Notes: generated by a model not told the origin, from the letters alone. Positions 35,491 to 49,040 are shown, counted from the stretch's first letter. The stretch: 64,000 nt of DNA from Dasypus novemcinctus (GCF_030445035.2 NC_080683.1:121567225-121631224); one strand, 5' to 3'. A program made the numbers and translations.

Positions 35491-36938
35491 AGCTCCAAAG
35501 CTCCCAACAGTGAGCTAACTTTATTTGGAACAGAGTGTGGGGAAGCTCAAGCTGAAAGACAATCTCAAAAATAATGGAAATTTTGGTGCTAATTGGTTAG
35601 GGGAGGCTGGGAGCTTCATGAGAGCCACAAGCTAAGTCACAGGCCAGTTATAAAATTACAAGAGAGAAAAAGAGAAAGAAAGAGCTATAAAGAACCTTCC
35701 AGGGTTGGACAAATGCAAAAATACTGGTCTTAAAGACTATTCCTCAAAGAGTTCTGAATTTAATTGGATAAGACTGTGGAGCAATTTAAGTCCCAAGATG
35801 TTATTAAAAACAATAGAGCAATAAACTGGTAGTTAATGGAGACTTACAGTTGGATGTGATACCGACAGAGACAGACAGATTAACCAGACATCAAGAAAAG
35901 ACAGAGTGAAATAAAGTCCTGCTAAAACCACTATCATACCATGGCAACTGTGCATATATTCAAAGTTGCATCCCCTTGATGGGCAACTTCTAAGGAAGTC
36001 ACAGGCCAGCTCAGCAACCATCTCCCAGCCATCTACCACCCCATCCTTTTCCCTTCTTGCTTGTTTGTATACAGGTATCTGCTATGTTCCCACTCTTGTT
36101 TGTTTGTGTGCAGGTGTTTGGTATGTTTCTATTTATGCTTGTTTGCATGCAAATGTTGGGTACATTACTATTGTGCAAGAGATCACAGGCAGCCATTGGA
36201 GATATTGAATCTTAACCAGTTCCAACTTCTTACCAGGGCACAAAGGTTGCTCAATGGCCATGCCCTTTCCCACTAGGATTTATAATTACCAGGACTCTGG
36301 CAATGCATGTGTCCCTCATCTCTGGCACAAAGTGAAATGTGCAGAGTTGCTAAGCAGTTGATCTTCCCCAGAGACTATCCACAATTGGTCCCTCATTTCC
36401 AAAGTGAAGTGGGATGGTAAATCTGCTATCTGCTGACCCAACACTGACCCAAGCATTTGGCCTCTCCATCGGCTGTGGTATGATCTTTTCCTTTGCTCTT
36501 TTGTACTATGTATGTAATAAAGTGGTCATTTTCTGGAAGCTTTTGTTGTGCTGACCCTGTGTTCCCATGATTCACCATGTAACAACTCACTCCATAGCAA
36601 CATGAGAGGCTACACACTGTGGGGAAAATAGACTTCACTAAAATAGTTCCACTTAGTCACTAAACAATTAAACTAATGAACAACAAAAAGGTCTGCAAGG
36701 GGATCAGTACATAGAATTGCTACAAAAAAATAAATAAATTATCTACAATACTCAATTTTCAATAACAACAAAAAATATGAGACAAGAAACAGGAAGCAGA
36801 TAGTGTGACTCTATACAGGAAAAAAGGATACAACAGAAGTTTTTTTTTTTTTTAGAGTAACTAGATGCTGGATTTAGAAGATAAAGACCTCAAAGGAGCT
36901 ACCATAAATATATTCAAAGACGTAAAAGAATCATACTT
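35491..36938. other. Unassigned non-coding stretch with a small tandem repeat
   Basis: Apart from the 39-bp repeat at 36058-36174 I recognise nothing. Frames are short and not conserved-looking. Confidence 0.3.
36058..36174 (+). repeat. Three-copy 39-bp tandem repeat
   Basis: Units at 36058-36096, 36097-36135 and 36136-36174 each begin tgYttgtttg and share the spacing of ..gcaggt/caaat.. and ..tatgtt/tacat... In one frame this gives a 13-residue periodicity, but no gene is indicated. Confidence 0.6.
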
Positions 36939-36951
36939 AAAGAAGTTAAGG

Positions 36952-37338
36952 GCAGCGGACTTGACCCAGTAGTTAGGGCATCCGTCTACCACATGGGAGG
37001 TCCACGGTTCAAACCCCGCACCGCCTTGACCTGTGTGCAGCTGGCCCATGCACAGTGCTGATGTGCTCAAGGAGTGCCCTGCCACCCAGGGGTGTCGCCC
37101 GCATCAGGGAGCCCCACACGCAAGGAGTGCGCCCCATAAGGAGAGTCACCCAGCGTGAAAGAAAGTGCAGCCTGCCCACACGGAGAGCTGACACAACAAG
37201 ATGACGCAACAAAAAGAAACACAGATTCCTGTGCCACTGACAACAACAGAAGCAGACAAAGAAGACGCAGCAAATAGACACAGAGAGCAGACAACTGGGG
37301 TGGGGGGGAGGGGAGATAAATAAATAAATTTTTTAAAA
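36952..37338 (+). repeat. tRNA-derived SINE (DAS type)
   Basis: Head with gttcaaaccc B box, body, and a (taaa)n-A tail. It has a clear 13-bp target duplication, aaagaagttaagg, at 36939-36951 and 37339-37351. Confidence 0.9.
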
Positions 37339-37735
37339 AAAGAAGTTAAGGATGGTATGATGACATTGTCTCATCAATAAACAGATAAAATGCTTAAAAA
37401 TGTAAATTCTGGAGTTGAAAAGTAACTGGAATGAATAATTCTCTAGAGGACTCAATGTATATTTGCACTGAAAAACAAAGAATCAGTAAAGTTGAAGATA
37501 AATTGATATAGATTATGCAATCTGAAAAACAGAGAAAAAAGAATAAAGAAAAATGACAGAACTTCAGAGAAATGTGGGATATCACTAACTATATATAGCA
37601 TTATATATATTATATATTACATATATATAATGGGAGAGGAGAGGACAGAGTGTAAGGAGCATAAAAATATATTTTAAGAAATAATAGAACTGTAAAATTT
37701 CCAAATTTGATGAAAAACTTTAATGAGTACATCCC

Positions 37736-37793
37736 AGAAGCTAAATGAATTCCAAGTATATTAGAGAAGCTAAATGAAGTCCAAGTATATTAG
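37736..37793 (+). repeat. 29-bp tandem duplication within the L1
   Basis: 37736-37764 and 37765-37793 are identical except one base (agaagctaaatgaaKtccaa...). Confidence 0.85.
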
Positions 37794-38024
37794 ATGCAAA
37801 GAAATCTACACCCAGACATAACATAGTATAATGTTGAAAGGTAAAGACAAAAAAAATGATGAATGCAACAAGAGAAAAATGACTTACCACCCAGAGTAAC
37901 AATGGTACAATTAACAGCTGCCTTCGCATCAGAAACAGTGGAGATGCATTCCTCCAATGAGGCAACATATTCAAAGCACTGAAAGTTAAAATCTGTCATG
38001 AAGAATTTTATATCCAGCAAGGTA

Positions 38025-38399
38025 GGGAAACAGACTTGGCCCAGTGGTTAAGACGTCCGCCTACCACATGGGAGGTCCGCGGTTCAAACCCCGGGCCTCC
38101 TTGACCCATGTGGAGCTGGCCCACGTGCAGTGCTGATGCGCGCAAGGAGTGCTGTGCCACGCAGGGGTGTCCCCCGCGTAGGGGAGCCCACACGCAAGGA
38201 GTGTGGCCCGTAAGGAGAGCCACCCAGTGCGAAAGAAAGTGCAGCCTGCCCAGGAATGGCACCACCCACACTTCCAGTGGTGCTGACGACAACAGAAGCG
38301 GACAAAAGAAACAAGTCGCAGCAAACACAGAGAACAGACAACCGGGGGAGGAGGGTGGGGAATTAAATAAATAAATAAATCTTTAAAAAAAGAAAAAAA
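38025..38399 (+). repeat. tRNA-derived SINE (DAS type), best preserved copy
   Basis: The A box tggcccagtgg (38037-38047) and B box ggttcaaacc (38081-38090) of the internal polymerase III promoter are both present, followed by the tRNA-unrelated body and a (taaa)n-A tail. It lies within old L1 ORF1; aaggta occurs on both sides. Of the five copies in the window, this has the cleanest promoter boxes. Confidence 0.9.
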
Positions 38400-40510
38400 C
38401 TGAAGGTAAAACAAAGACATCTCCAGATAAATAAAAACAGAATTTACTGAGAGCAGACCCACCTTGGAAGTATTACTAAAGGAAGTTCTTCAGGCTTAAA
38501 GTAACTGACCCCAGATAAAAGTATAAATCTTCATTAAATAAATAAATAAATAAGACAGCAAAGGTAATTACATAATGATAAAAAGTATAAATGCTTATTT
38601 CCTCTCCTTCTCTTAACTGATTTTAAAAGAAATTATATTAAATAATATGTATATAATGTATGTTGGATCTATAACACATAGAAATGTAGTAATATTATAC
38701 TATAAAAGCACAAAGTTGATGGGTGGGAGCAGAGCTTCATGGGAGTAAGAAGTTAAACCAGATGGTACTTTGATTCCACAAGAACAAAAGAAAGAAGCAG
38801 AAATGGTATATATAAAGAATTTTATAAATATGTACTTGTTCTCTTTTCTTCTACTAGCTTCCTTAAAAGACATAAAATTATACAAAATTAAAATATTGTG
38901 ATTTATATGTAATATGCATAAAATACTAGCACAAAAATGTAAGAAGAGGGAATAGAATAATATAGGGCTAATGTTTCTGTATATCAACTGGAATTAAGTT
39001 AATATAAATTTGAAGAGTAGATTATAAGTTAAAATGTATGTGGTAATCCCTAGAGCAACCACTAAGAAAATAGCACAAAAATATAATTAAAAATCACTAA
39101 AGTAACCAAAATGCTAGACTAGAATATATTCACTTAATTCCAAAGAAAGCAGTAAAGGAGGTTCAGAGGAACAAAAAAGAGAGATGAGACCTACAGAAAA
39201 CAAAAAGAAACTGGCAGGCATGAATCCAACTATATCAGCAATATTATAAAGCATAAATGGATTAAAAACCCTATCAGAAGGCAGAGTTTGTCAGATTGGA
39301 GAAAGCAAAATAAAAATAAAAACAAGACATTTTAAATCCAAAGACACAAATAGGTTGAAAGGAAAAAGATGAAAAAAGAAATACCATGCAAACAACAAGA
39401 ACAAGAAAGCTGAAGTAGTTAAATAAACTTCGGATATAACAGGCTTTAAAACAAAAAAAAATTTTTTACTAGAAATAGAGACATTTTATAATGATAAAAA
39501 GACCCATCCATCAGGAAGATTTAACAATTTTAAATACATGCAACGTGAAACAAGGCAGAACTGAAGGGAGAAATAGGCAATTAAATAATAATAGTTAAAG
39601 GCTTCAATACCCCATTTTCAATAATGGACAGAACAACTCGGCAGAAGAGCAACAAGGAGCCAGCACACTTAGCAATATCCACCAACCAGACCTATTAGAC
39701 ATCTGTAGAATGCTCCAACCAACAACAGCACAATATGCAGTGCACATGGACCATTCCCCAGGATAGGCCTGCTAGACTTTAAAATAAGCAAATTTATAAA
39801 GTGATTGATATCATGCAAAGTGTATTCTCTGATCACGGTGGAATAATATTAAAAACTAGTAACAGAAATAAATTTGGGAAATGTACAAATTGTGAAAATA
39901 AACACATTCCTAAACAACCAAGTAGTTAAAGAAGAAATCAGAAGTGAAGTTAGAAAGCATTTTCATATGAAAATAAAAATACAACCTATAAAACATATAG
40001 GAGGCAATTAAACCAAGATTTAGAGGGAAATTGATAGCTCTAAATATCAATATTAAAAAGGAAATAAATCTCAATTTATTTCTTCCATCATAAGACAATG
40101 AAAAAGAAAACCAAACTAATAGTAAATCAATCATTTCAAAAGGCAAGATAAAGATTAGAGCAGAAATAAATGAAACCCCTTTAAAATAGTATGCTAAATG
40201 AAAGAAGTAAGTCAACAAAGAGCACATATTGTATGGTTCCATGTGTGTAAAATGTCCAAAATCACCAAATCTGTAGAGACATTAGATTACTGGTGGTAGG
40301 ACTGGGATTTTCAAGGGAAATGGGAATGGCTGCTAATGGGTATGGAGTTTCTGTTTGGGGTGATGAAATATTTTAAAAATCAGTTTCAAGGATAGTTAAA
40401 ATCGTTTGCAGTTATGGTTGTGAGTATACCGAAAAAAAAAAAAAAAAATTTCAAGGTACACTTTATAACGGGTGAATAGTATGGCATATGAACCATATCT
40501 CAGTGAAGCT

Positions 40511-43500
40511 GTTAAGAAGGAGAAGAAAGAGGGACAGTAGGAGGGGAGCAGCTGTTGTGCAGGTCCATTACCCTGATGTGTTTACTGCAGAGTCCATTTA
40601 TGGAAAATCTATGGAAGGCCTAATTTATAGATGTTTCTAAGTGGAGAAGATACTTTACCTCAGTCGCTGTAACCACTTTGGCTCCATGGATAGATCAGAA
40701 TAACACAACGCACGCAATTGTGAATTTTGTGGGAATAGGAATATACTGCCTTTTTCTCTGAAAATCCTGCTAGAAGGTTGATGGGCTATCTCAAAAGACC
40801 CCTCCCCTTTGTAACCCATTTCTCCTCAGTGCTATGCCCGCAAAACACCTCTATCCTGAAATAACTTTGCTTTGTACCTCTGTGCACAACAAAATCTGGT
40901 GCTGGGAAGAGGACCTTCTTTTAGGAAAGGTCAACAAATACAACAGTCATGGTTTCTAATTTGCTGATGTGAAAAAAAAAAAAGTAAATACTTTTTTAAT
41001 TAGTAAAAGTTACTGTCCAATTATTTTCCAGTTATTAACGTTGCCTGTAAAAATTAATTAGACCATCACTTACCCGTTCAGATCTTAACCTTTATTACAT
41101 TAGCAAAAACGTCTTTGAAAAGTTGTCTCTCTCCACTTGTGCCAAATGGATTCTAAAAATATGAAATAGACCACTTTATGAAATTAGAACATAGAATTGG
41201 AATGAGACTGATTTCTATTGGAAGAAAATTGGGCAGAGAACTTTAGGATGCCAGAAATGTCAGTGCCAATATAACTTATGTAGAAATGTGACTTCGAGAA
41301 CAAGCGTTCTTTCATAAATTCCTCTCAACCTTCATTCAAAATGCAGCACCTACTTCCTTGGTGAGTTCACTGTCAGAGACCTTGCTCAGGAGCCATCAGG
41401 GCACTTCCTAACATAAGAGGAAATCTTCTTTATGTAGTTTAATACTTAAATTGATAAAGTGAATAAGTACCTTTATCCTTTCTAATTAAACCGTATTTTC
41501 TTATTCTAAAAAGTCCATTTACCTGCTCATTCTGAATACTCAATAGCACTCCTTCCCCTCCTCCAAAAAAAGTAATTTTCCAGCTTGGGACACTTGGTCT
41601 GGATGCAAAACTGGTAAAGAACCATGCTAAGGGCCTCTCGAAGATTAGCAGTGTTATAATTTCTTGAGAATTAGCTCCCGAGAATCTCATGTGAATCCCC
41701 TTTCCATGGTGGAATCGTCTCAGCGTGACTCGTCTCCCTCTGGCAGCACGTGACTGGAAGACCACACACACAGGCAAACAACTAGCTTTGGTTTCCTGCA
41801 GACGAAGATGCTTTCTATTTTCAAATTATAAAGGAAACGAGAAAGAATAAACCTTATCTTCAAATTTGGTGTAAAGCAGGGTTGTACACCAAATAAATTG
41901 AATAAATCTCTAAAATAACTAACGTGGTATCAGCAATCCCCAAATGAGAGGCAGTGTGCTTGCCTGTCATCACCTCCCAACATTCCTGTTACTAAATTAT
42001 GATACTATTTCCCTGGCAATGGGATTTGACAGTTCACTAGTATGTCTCACTACCGCCATCTACTGTGTGCGAGTCACACTTCATAAATCTGTTAAAGTCC
42101 ACTGTTAAAAATGGAAACTGGAACAAATCAAAGTACAGAATCACCAAACGGATGACAACAAAATGATTATGTTTCCAGCATTTTGTTCCATCAGTTCTAG
42201 TTGGTTCAGTGATCAGCAGAATAAATGTCAGGTCAGAAAAAAAATTCGTTTTAAACTTCAATTATGTAAACATGATACTTAATTTGATTAAAAGAGGCTT
42301 TGTCTTGACAAAGGCAGGTATTATTAAAGTAATACCTGCCTTGCCAGTCTCACAGGTTTGTAATATAAGCTATGTAAAATAACGCATATGTAAAAGTGTG
42401 GCAAACTATAATGCCCTAAATATGTAAAACATTCTGTACGATTTAACCCACAATCGAAATGGCGTTTTCTGATTTTGTTATTCATATTTCTTCAAAAATC
42501 CTAAAAATTCCGCAACTCCATTTAAGAGTTAAGCTAGGCTGCTCATTTAATATGTAAGTTCAGGATGTAATCTCACTGGAAAGAGATTTCTCACATTTGT
42601 CATCTGGAACCCCATTCTTACTGTCTTCTCATTTTTATAAAAAAAAAATAAGGGGGTTATTTTTGTGCTCTAAAGTCATATTTATTTTTTTATTCTGAAA
42701 ATGGAACACTGAACATGGCACATGAAGACTTTTTAAATGGAAGTGGAGTTGACTCAAATTTCTGACTTTGCTGAAACTGAGATTCAGAAAGAACACGAGG
42801 AACTCAAGTATGAAGTGCACTGACGTTTGAAGTTTACTTTTTCTAAAAGTATTCTATATTCTTTTAAAAGTCCCTATGTGTCTTTTATCAAATGTCTTTA
42901 GATCTTGTCTAAAATAATAAAATATGAATAAATTAAAATAAAAATAAAGTAACCCCACGTCTGATTAGGTGCATTGATCCCACTCCTTTTCTCTACCATG
43001 CATACAATACCGGTAGAAGGGCAGTTGCAAGGGACCCACCACCACTGACATCCCGTGCTTCCTTAGCCACGGCATCCAATCAGCAGCCTGAACCAATCTG
43101 GAAGGAGCTAAATATCTATAAACAACTCAGTATTTGTCACAAACATAAAAGAGGGCTGCCTGGAATGTTTCCTTTTCCTACGGTATTTGTAATTTCGGTG
43201 TGGTGTCAGGGCTTTGGTATTTTGTAAGTGGCAACAGAGCCAAAATGTGAAAGTCGACCCCATTTATTGTATGCAAACGCACAAATCACATCAGCCCAAT
43301 TCATTCCTGCATCCAGGTCACCACGGCTGTCCTTCCAGCTCTCCAGGGATTTCTGTGCATGAAGATCCCGATTATGAGCAGGGAAACTCCAGTGGCTGCC
43401 AATGCCTGCAGAGGCCAAGTGCCCTGGAGAGGTGGAAAGACTGATATGAATTTGGTCCACTGAATATAACCTGCAGCGATATTGCCAGAGAAGACCGGAA

Positions 43501-44040
43501 TTTGAATGAGCCTTGGTTGGAAAAATAAATTGCCTTGTTGGCTCCAAAGGCAATCTCCCTCACAGGGCTAAAGCTTTTTTCCTTTGATATTGTGTGGCAA
43601 ATCATCTCTTTTGCTTCTTTTTTCTTTAAATAACTAGGTGATTTTGACATTTTTGTAGCCAACAATCTGATATTTTTTTCACAACTTGTCTTCTAGAAAA
43701 TGGAAATTGTTCTCCTTAATTGAGTGGAAATGATTGATCACACTAACAAATGTCTTTCTCAAAATCCATCACAACATTAAACCAAGGTCATGGCACTAAT
43801 AAAGGTTTTACTTTCCTGGTATTTATTTTCTCTGGGTCCACATGTCTGGATCTATCTAATACCAACAGAAGAAGAAAGCAACAGCATTGTTCAAGAGATG
43901 TAACTCTGCTGACATTTACTAAAGAGGCAGTGCCTTGATCAAGACCAAGCAGTAAACATTTCATTCAGAAAACAAGAATGCATTTGTGTCTACAAATGTA
44001 TTCCACAAGGAGAGAAACAGATTAGCCTTCAGAGTCAGGA
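40511..44040. other. Unassigned, largely single-copy-looking non-coding sequence
   Basis: AT-rich. Open frames such as 41439-41777 and 43206-43553 (both minus) show no domain, splice context or codon bias, and I do not call them genes. Some of this could be regulatory; nothing in it proves that. Confidence 0.35.
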
Positions 44041-44235
44041 TGGAGACATAATACATATTAATTGTGAAGGGCAGTACAACGTACTGACTGGGGTTTATAT
44101 GCCAGATATCCAGCCAGATGATTTGCATTCACATCATGATCATAGCAACACCATGAGCTCATGTTATTACCACTTTACAGATGAAAAAAGTAAATCTGGA
44201 GAGGTAAAATCCCATATTCAAGGGCACCCAGACAG
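44041..44235 (+). repeat. MIR SINE, probable
   Basis: The segment ttattaccactttacagatgaaa followed by aaatctggagaggtaaaatc and a degenerate caagggcaccca has the MIR core order. Confidence 0.5.
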
Positions 44236-44529
44236 TTCTCAGGAAAGAGAACTGCTTATAGCAGATACCCCATTTTCTAAACCCTGCACCTAGCAAGAAG
44301 CACATCATCTCCAGGGGATGAGGGCTCCTCTAGGAGACTGAACCAGGCACCTCATTTTAGACGTGTTCCTAATCGCTGTCTACATTCCCACGCATTGTAA
44401 ATGGCACCTCTTGAAGAGGTTAATTTAGTTAAGGTGTTGTCAAATGATCGATCTGGGTTCCTGGAGGCCTTTTAAAGAGGACCCAGAAGTCACAGGCAGG
44501 AGAAGGCAGAGTTGACAGCTGTCTTAGTC

Positions 44530-45020
44530 TGCTAAATGCTGCCATGGTAGTAGACCAGAAATGGACTGGCTTTCACAATGCGGATTTAACTTAAAAGCTT
44601 ACAGCTCCGAGGCTGTGAACATGACTGAATCAAAGCATCACCAGAAGATGCTCTCCCCCAAGCTGCAATTCTGGGCAACCAGGTATACAGTGGTGTCCAC
44701 TCATCTCTCCGTCTCCTCCAGGCCAGGTTGCTTTCAGCTTCTGGCTTCAGCGGCTTCCTCTCAGGTCTGTGTTCCAGTTTCTGACTCCTGGGGCCCTCTC
44801 TCTAAGTTTCTACGTATTGTTCTCTGTATCAGCAGCCTTTGTCTCTGTATGTTCATTCTGTTTATAAAGTATAACAGCAGGAGGATTAAGACCCACCCTG
44901 GGTTACACCTTATTGGAATAATCTAACCAAATGGCCCTTAACTAGATCTAATCTAATCAAAGATTCACACCCACAGGAATGAACCAATTCAAGAACATAA
45001 TTTTCTGGGGTCCACCAAAG
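44530..45020 (-). repeat. MaLR-like LTR, minus strand
   Basis: Starts cttagtctgctaaatgctgc and ends ggggtccaccaaagtctcaa, the inverse of the LTR start at 35000. It appears to be inserted into a plus-strand copy of the same family: the end of that copy follows at 45030-45220. Confidence 0.5.
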
Positions 45021-45029
45021 TCTCAAACT

Positions 45030-45220
45030 ACCACAATGGCCATGTGATATGAGGAAGGAATTCAGGCTGAGGTACTCCAAGGATGTAGTGAGCCAGCACC
45101 AAAAGGCTACTGACCCCAGGAGAAAGCCAGCCTTCCAATCTCTGAAATGTGAGGCAGTAAATTCCCATTGCCTAAGCCAACCCACTGTGTGGTATTTGCC
45201 ATATCAGCCAAACTAATATG
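45030..45220 (+). repeat. MaLR-like LTR 3' part
   Basis: Ends cccactgtgtggtatttgcc..aaactaagaca, like the end of 33867-34175. Its 5' part may be the sequence just before 44530. Confidence 0.45.
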
Positions 45221-46060
45221 ACAAACTAAGACAGGAACCTTTTCTCATTCACTCACAGTCACAGTGTACTCTCCAAGCTGTGTGCCAATGGGGTAATTTT
45301 TTCTAATGTATACAAGGGTGCCAGGTAGGCTAGCATTAGTCCTGTGTGTTGCCAAATGCTCCAATATTTCAGAGAGAAAAGTTTGCTTTTAGTTTAGTTG
45401 ATCAGGGACAGGATCTTAGAGATAAGAAATTTAAATTTAGCCTGTATAAGAGTAGAATTTACATGAGGAAGATGGGGGATATAGTGGGAGGGCATTTGTG
45501 GAAAATGTAAAGGATCCTCATGTGGAAAAAATACCACATTTAAGGAATTGGAGATAGTCTGGAGTGATTGAAGTGTAGTTTTTCTAGAAGCAGGGGAAAG
45601 CAGACTAAATGGACAGAGAGACCTATCTGGAATATTCCAAATGCTAAATTAAAATGTGCTGTCTGTGGTCATTAAACTGAGGAGTCATGGAAGATTTTGA
45701 TGTGAGACAACAAAGCTATGGACAGGATGATTGTTCTGACGTTGGGTGTAGATATTTTTGACAGAACAAGAATAACACAGTTGAGAAGCTATTGAGACCA
45801 GACCTGAACTTCACTGGTGTGGGACTATTGAGAATGGAGAGGAGGGCAAACTGCCACAGTGCATTTATTATTCTTACTTCCTGTGGGTGTTAGTTGGTTT
45901 TTTCAGTTCTTAGATCTTTTATTTGTCCATGTGGGCATCAAGTTAAAGCACTCGAATCTTTTGGAATTTGACATAAGGATAATGATTGTGAAAATTTACC
46001 CCAAGAGCTTGAATTGTGATTTTAATAGAAATATTAAGTGAATGAAAGAACTCTGATGCT
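45221..46060. other. Unassigned non-coding stretch
   Basis: No gene or recognisable repeat seen. Confidence 0.3.
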
Positions 46061-46061
46061 A

Positions 46062-46468
46062 GTATTAGTTTGCCAGAGCTGCTGTAATAAAGTACCACAA
46101 GATAGTTGATTTAAACAACAGGAATTTCTAGTCTTACTGTGTTGGAGGCTATAGGATCAAGGTGTCGGCAGGATCATGCTTTCTCTGAAGTCAGTCGCAT
46201 TCTGGTAGTGGCTGCTAGTCATCCATAACTTAGTCTCCACGTCCATCCCATGGTGTCTCTCCCCCTATCAGTCTCCTCTTACTGTGTCCAAATTTCCTCT
46301 CTTTATAAGGCCTCCAGTTGTATTGGATTAAGGTCCACCCAGGGTCAATTTGACATCAGTTTAACTAATAAGCTCTTCAAAGAATCCCATTTACAATGGG
46401 TTCACAGCCACAGAACTGGGGAGTAGGATGTGAACAAGTCTCTGAGGAGACTTGATTCAATCCATAAC
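46062..46468 (-). repeat. MLT1-like LTR (ERVL-MaLR), minus strand
   Basis: The sequence gtattagtttgccagagctg, aaagtaccacaaga, gatttaaacaacaggaattt and gatcaaggtgtcggcaggat is the inverted 3' portion of an MLT1-type LTR. It ends near ttgattcaatccataacaaa. Confidence 0.7.
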
Positions 46469-49040
46469 AAAACCCATTGATCTCTGCACTGTCTTAAGCT
46501 CACAAAAACAAACATCTACCCAAACAGACAAGCCTACACCTATACACAGATATCTTTCCAGCCTGCAGTCACCATAGGAAGTCATACATAGAATATTGGG
46601 CTCTAAGGGGCTATACAGAGTTATCAAAATCTTCTTTGGACACAAATAAAGGCCTTCATTGAGTTCCTTTTATGAAAGACTTGAGGATAAATGAGAGCTA
46701 CACTTCCAGTAAATAACAATCTTGAAACACTACTAGGTTGTTGATGCTTTTGAGTCCTGACATATCAGGAATCAATAGAAAGTCACTATACCCTATCTGT
46801 GTTCCATTCAATTCCAAATTGTTCTGCCCATCAACTCCAGGATTCATCAGGGTCTTATCTTTTTCAAATCTCTTTGTGTCCTTTAACAGTTGATAAGCTA
46901 TTTCAGCCAGATTTTATTTAGACATGTTCTTTTCTGTTTACCCATTTTTTAACCCAAGATTTCATTCATTGTTCAGTGTTACATTTTTTTTCTGACAGTT
47001 CTATGGGCATAAAATCATCTTTCAACTTATTACTGTAAATTTTACCCAGTTATCCAAATAAGCCATAAATATTATCTTCACTATTATTATTATTATTGCT
47101 TTTTACCAACTGTTAATAACTTCTACCAGTTTCATCATGATTAATATTATTTGAAGCCTACCTTACCACCCAAAATAATCTAAGAATTCCTACATACCTT
47201 TTAGTATTAGAAAGTTGTAGCACATAAACCCACATCCTAAATTTTGTTCTCAGTAATTTATCATGAATGCAGGTATTGTTCTCCATTCCTCTGTATGTAC
47301 AACAGAGCTTGCAATGATAAGGTGACTGAAGTTCACAGAGACACTTACAGGAACTTCTACTACACCTTGAACGTTCTATATCCCTAACATATGAAGCTGG
47401 AAAAATCACTCCTTTGGAAACTCGCAGAGAATATGGAAACTTTTTAGTTCATATGACTCATAAAACTCAAATAATTAGAGTCAGTAGCAGATTAATATAA
47501 TCATCTCACATATGGTTTCTTATTGTACCAGTTCCAGTACATTTGCATCCTAAGATCTATATTAATATTTTAAAGATAAATTAGCACATCTCCATATTTA
47601 TTAAGTAGGAATTCATAGGAAAAATGGATATTAAATTTTCCTTTTAAAAAGAAGCAAAGGTGGTTTATAAATTAGGTGTTCGTAACAGGGAAAGATATTA
47701 ATCAGCTTTCAAAAGCTAAATTTGCTTCAAAGTCATTATTATTCAAAGCAATGAATTTTCCCTGGTAACATGACAAAAAAGGGAATAAAGAACGGAAGTT
47801 CTAAATGATAGCCTAGCAATTTAGCTCAGTGCTTTAATTCAGTGACCTGGAATTTATGCACGTAAGACTGATTATATGTGCTAACAGAGAATTCTATAAG
47901 TATTTTTCAAATAAATGTCATATATTTCAAAAATACAAAATATAGGTCAGGGTACACCAAAATGACAAAGCAGTTAGAGTATACTGCTTTCTAAACATAA
48001 AACAATCATTAATTTCTCCTACACGAAAGCATCCAAAAAATGTGTTTACAATTTCTCATTATGTTCAACACTGAAAAGCCACAACAGATTGATGAATTGA
48101 TGAGATTTGGGATGAGTTGTGACAAAAGAATAGTATTAAACATGGGCTTTCAAAGTTTGAGATATTAGGGAATAATTTCACACACACATACACACACATT
48201 GACTGTCAGATGTAAACCTCCCTACATGTACTTGGTTCCCAGAATTTCTTTTTTAAACAACATGTACCAATTTTTAAAAATCTGATATTTTTCAGGGGGA
48301 TAGCTATAACCTTCCAACCAATAAACCTAAAGGATCCAGTTATGGTGTCAAATGGTCAGTAACGATCCTGGTGTAGATATGATTTGAAATCACCTGAAGA
48401 TTTAAGTGTGCTGAAGTATATATGTTAAAACCCCATTATGTCAGGTCTCAGGGAAAGAAGAGCAATGGATGGTCTTCATCAGAATACAGCATCTTCTCAA
48501 GTCATCTTCTCCGTATGTCTCACATCCATGTACTCCAAGTGTCTTAGATTGGTTTCCAAGGATACAGATGTGTTGAGGATGATGAAGAGTTCCCTCAGCA
48601 GATGCTCCTGTAAGACGTGTGGAAGGCTGGGCTGTGTCAAGGAAAAAGCTGACTAGCAAGACAGCTGCTACTTCAGCCTTGACAGTCCCCAGGGGAGCTC
48701 TGAGCTGGGATGGTCATTAGAGTTGCCACACTGGTTGGTTACTGGTCATGAGTCATGCTCTGGGAAGGGATATACCTTGGGTAAGACCCTTCCTGCAGTG
48801 GAGGGCTGGGCTCAGTAAAGGCTGTAGCCATGTCCTGTCCACAGCCAGTGTTCTTCACAGCTGGGAGGTTGGGTGTCTCAGCAAAGCAGCTCAGGATTCA
48901 CCATCCCAAGGAGGGAAATCTGACCAGGTCAGGCTACTCCCACCCAAAGAGGAGCACCCCACTAGCTGTGGTCCAGTGTATGAGCCCACGTACTGGTGAC
49001 TTAGGGGTTGGTTCAAATTTATGAAATTTAAAATTTCACT
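46469..49040. other. Unassigned non-coding stretch
   Basis: AT-rich with short simple repeats, including (ATT)n at about 47080-47096 and (CA)n at about 48180-48200. No gene recognised. Confidence 0.3.

Larger units (their letters stand above)
37360..40510 (+). mobile_element. Old L1 (ORF1 end, part of ORF2, 3' end), internally deleted
   Basis: 37680-38460 corresponds to L1 ORF1 C-terminal sequence (aactttaatgagtacatccc, then ctaaaggaagttcttcaggct), split by the SINE at 38025-38399. 39230-39990 is ORF2 endonuclease sequence (ataaatggattaaaaaccc, cagacctattagacatctg). After a jump, 40190-40510 is the L1 3' end (cacatattgtatggttccatg). Heavily decayed. Confidence 0.6.

Noticed and set aside
36058..36174. 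CRISPR-like array
   Set aside because: Direct tandem units without spacers in a mammalian genome; an ordinary minisatellite.
38037..38110. Possible tRNA gene (A and B boxes)
   Set aside because: It is the head of a SINE with a long unrelated body and an A-rich tail; no mature tRNA fold.
41439..41777. Minus-strand open frame of 112 codons
   Set aside because: No recognisable domain, no splice or promoter context, and composition like the surrounding non-coding DNA.
43206..43553. Overlapping open frames on both strands (115 codons minus, 76 codons plus)
   Set aside because: No family resemblance; mutual overlap and lack of context suggest chance.
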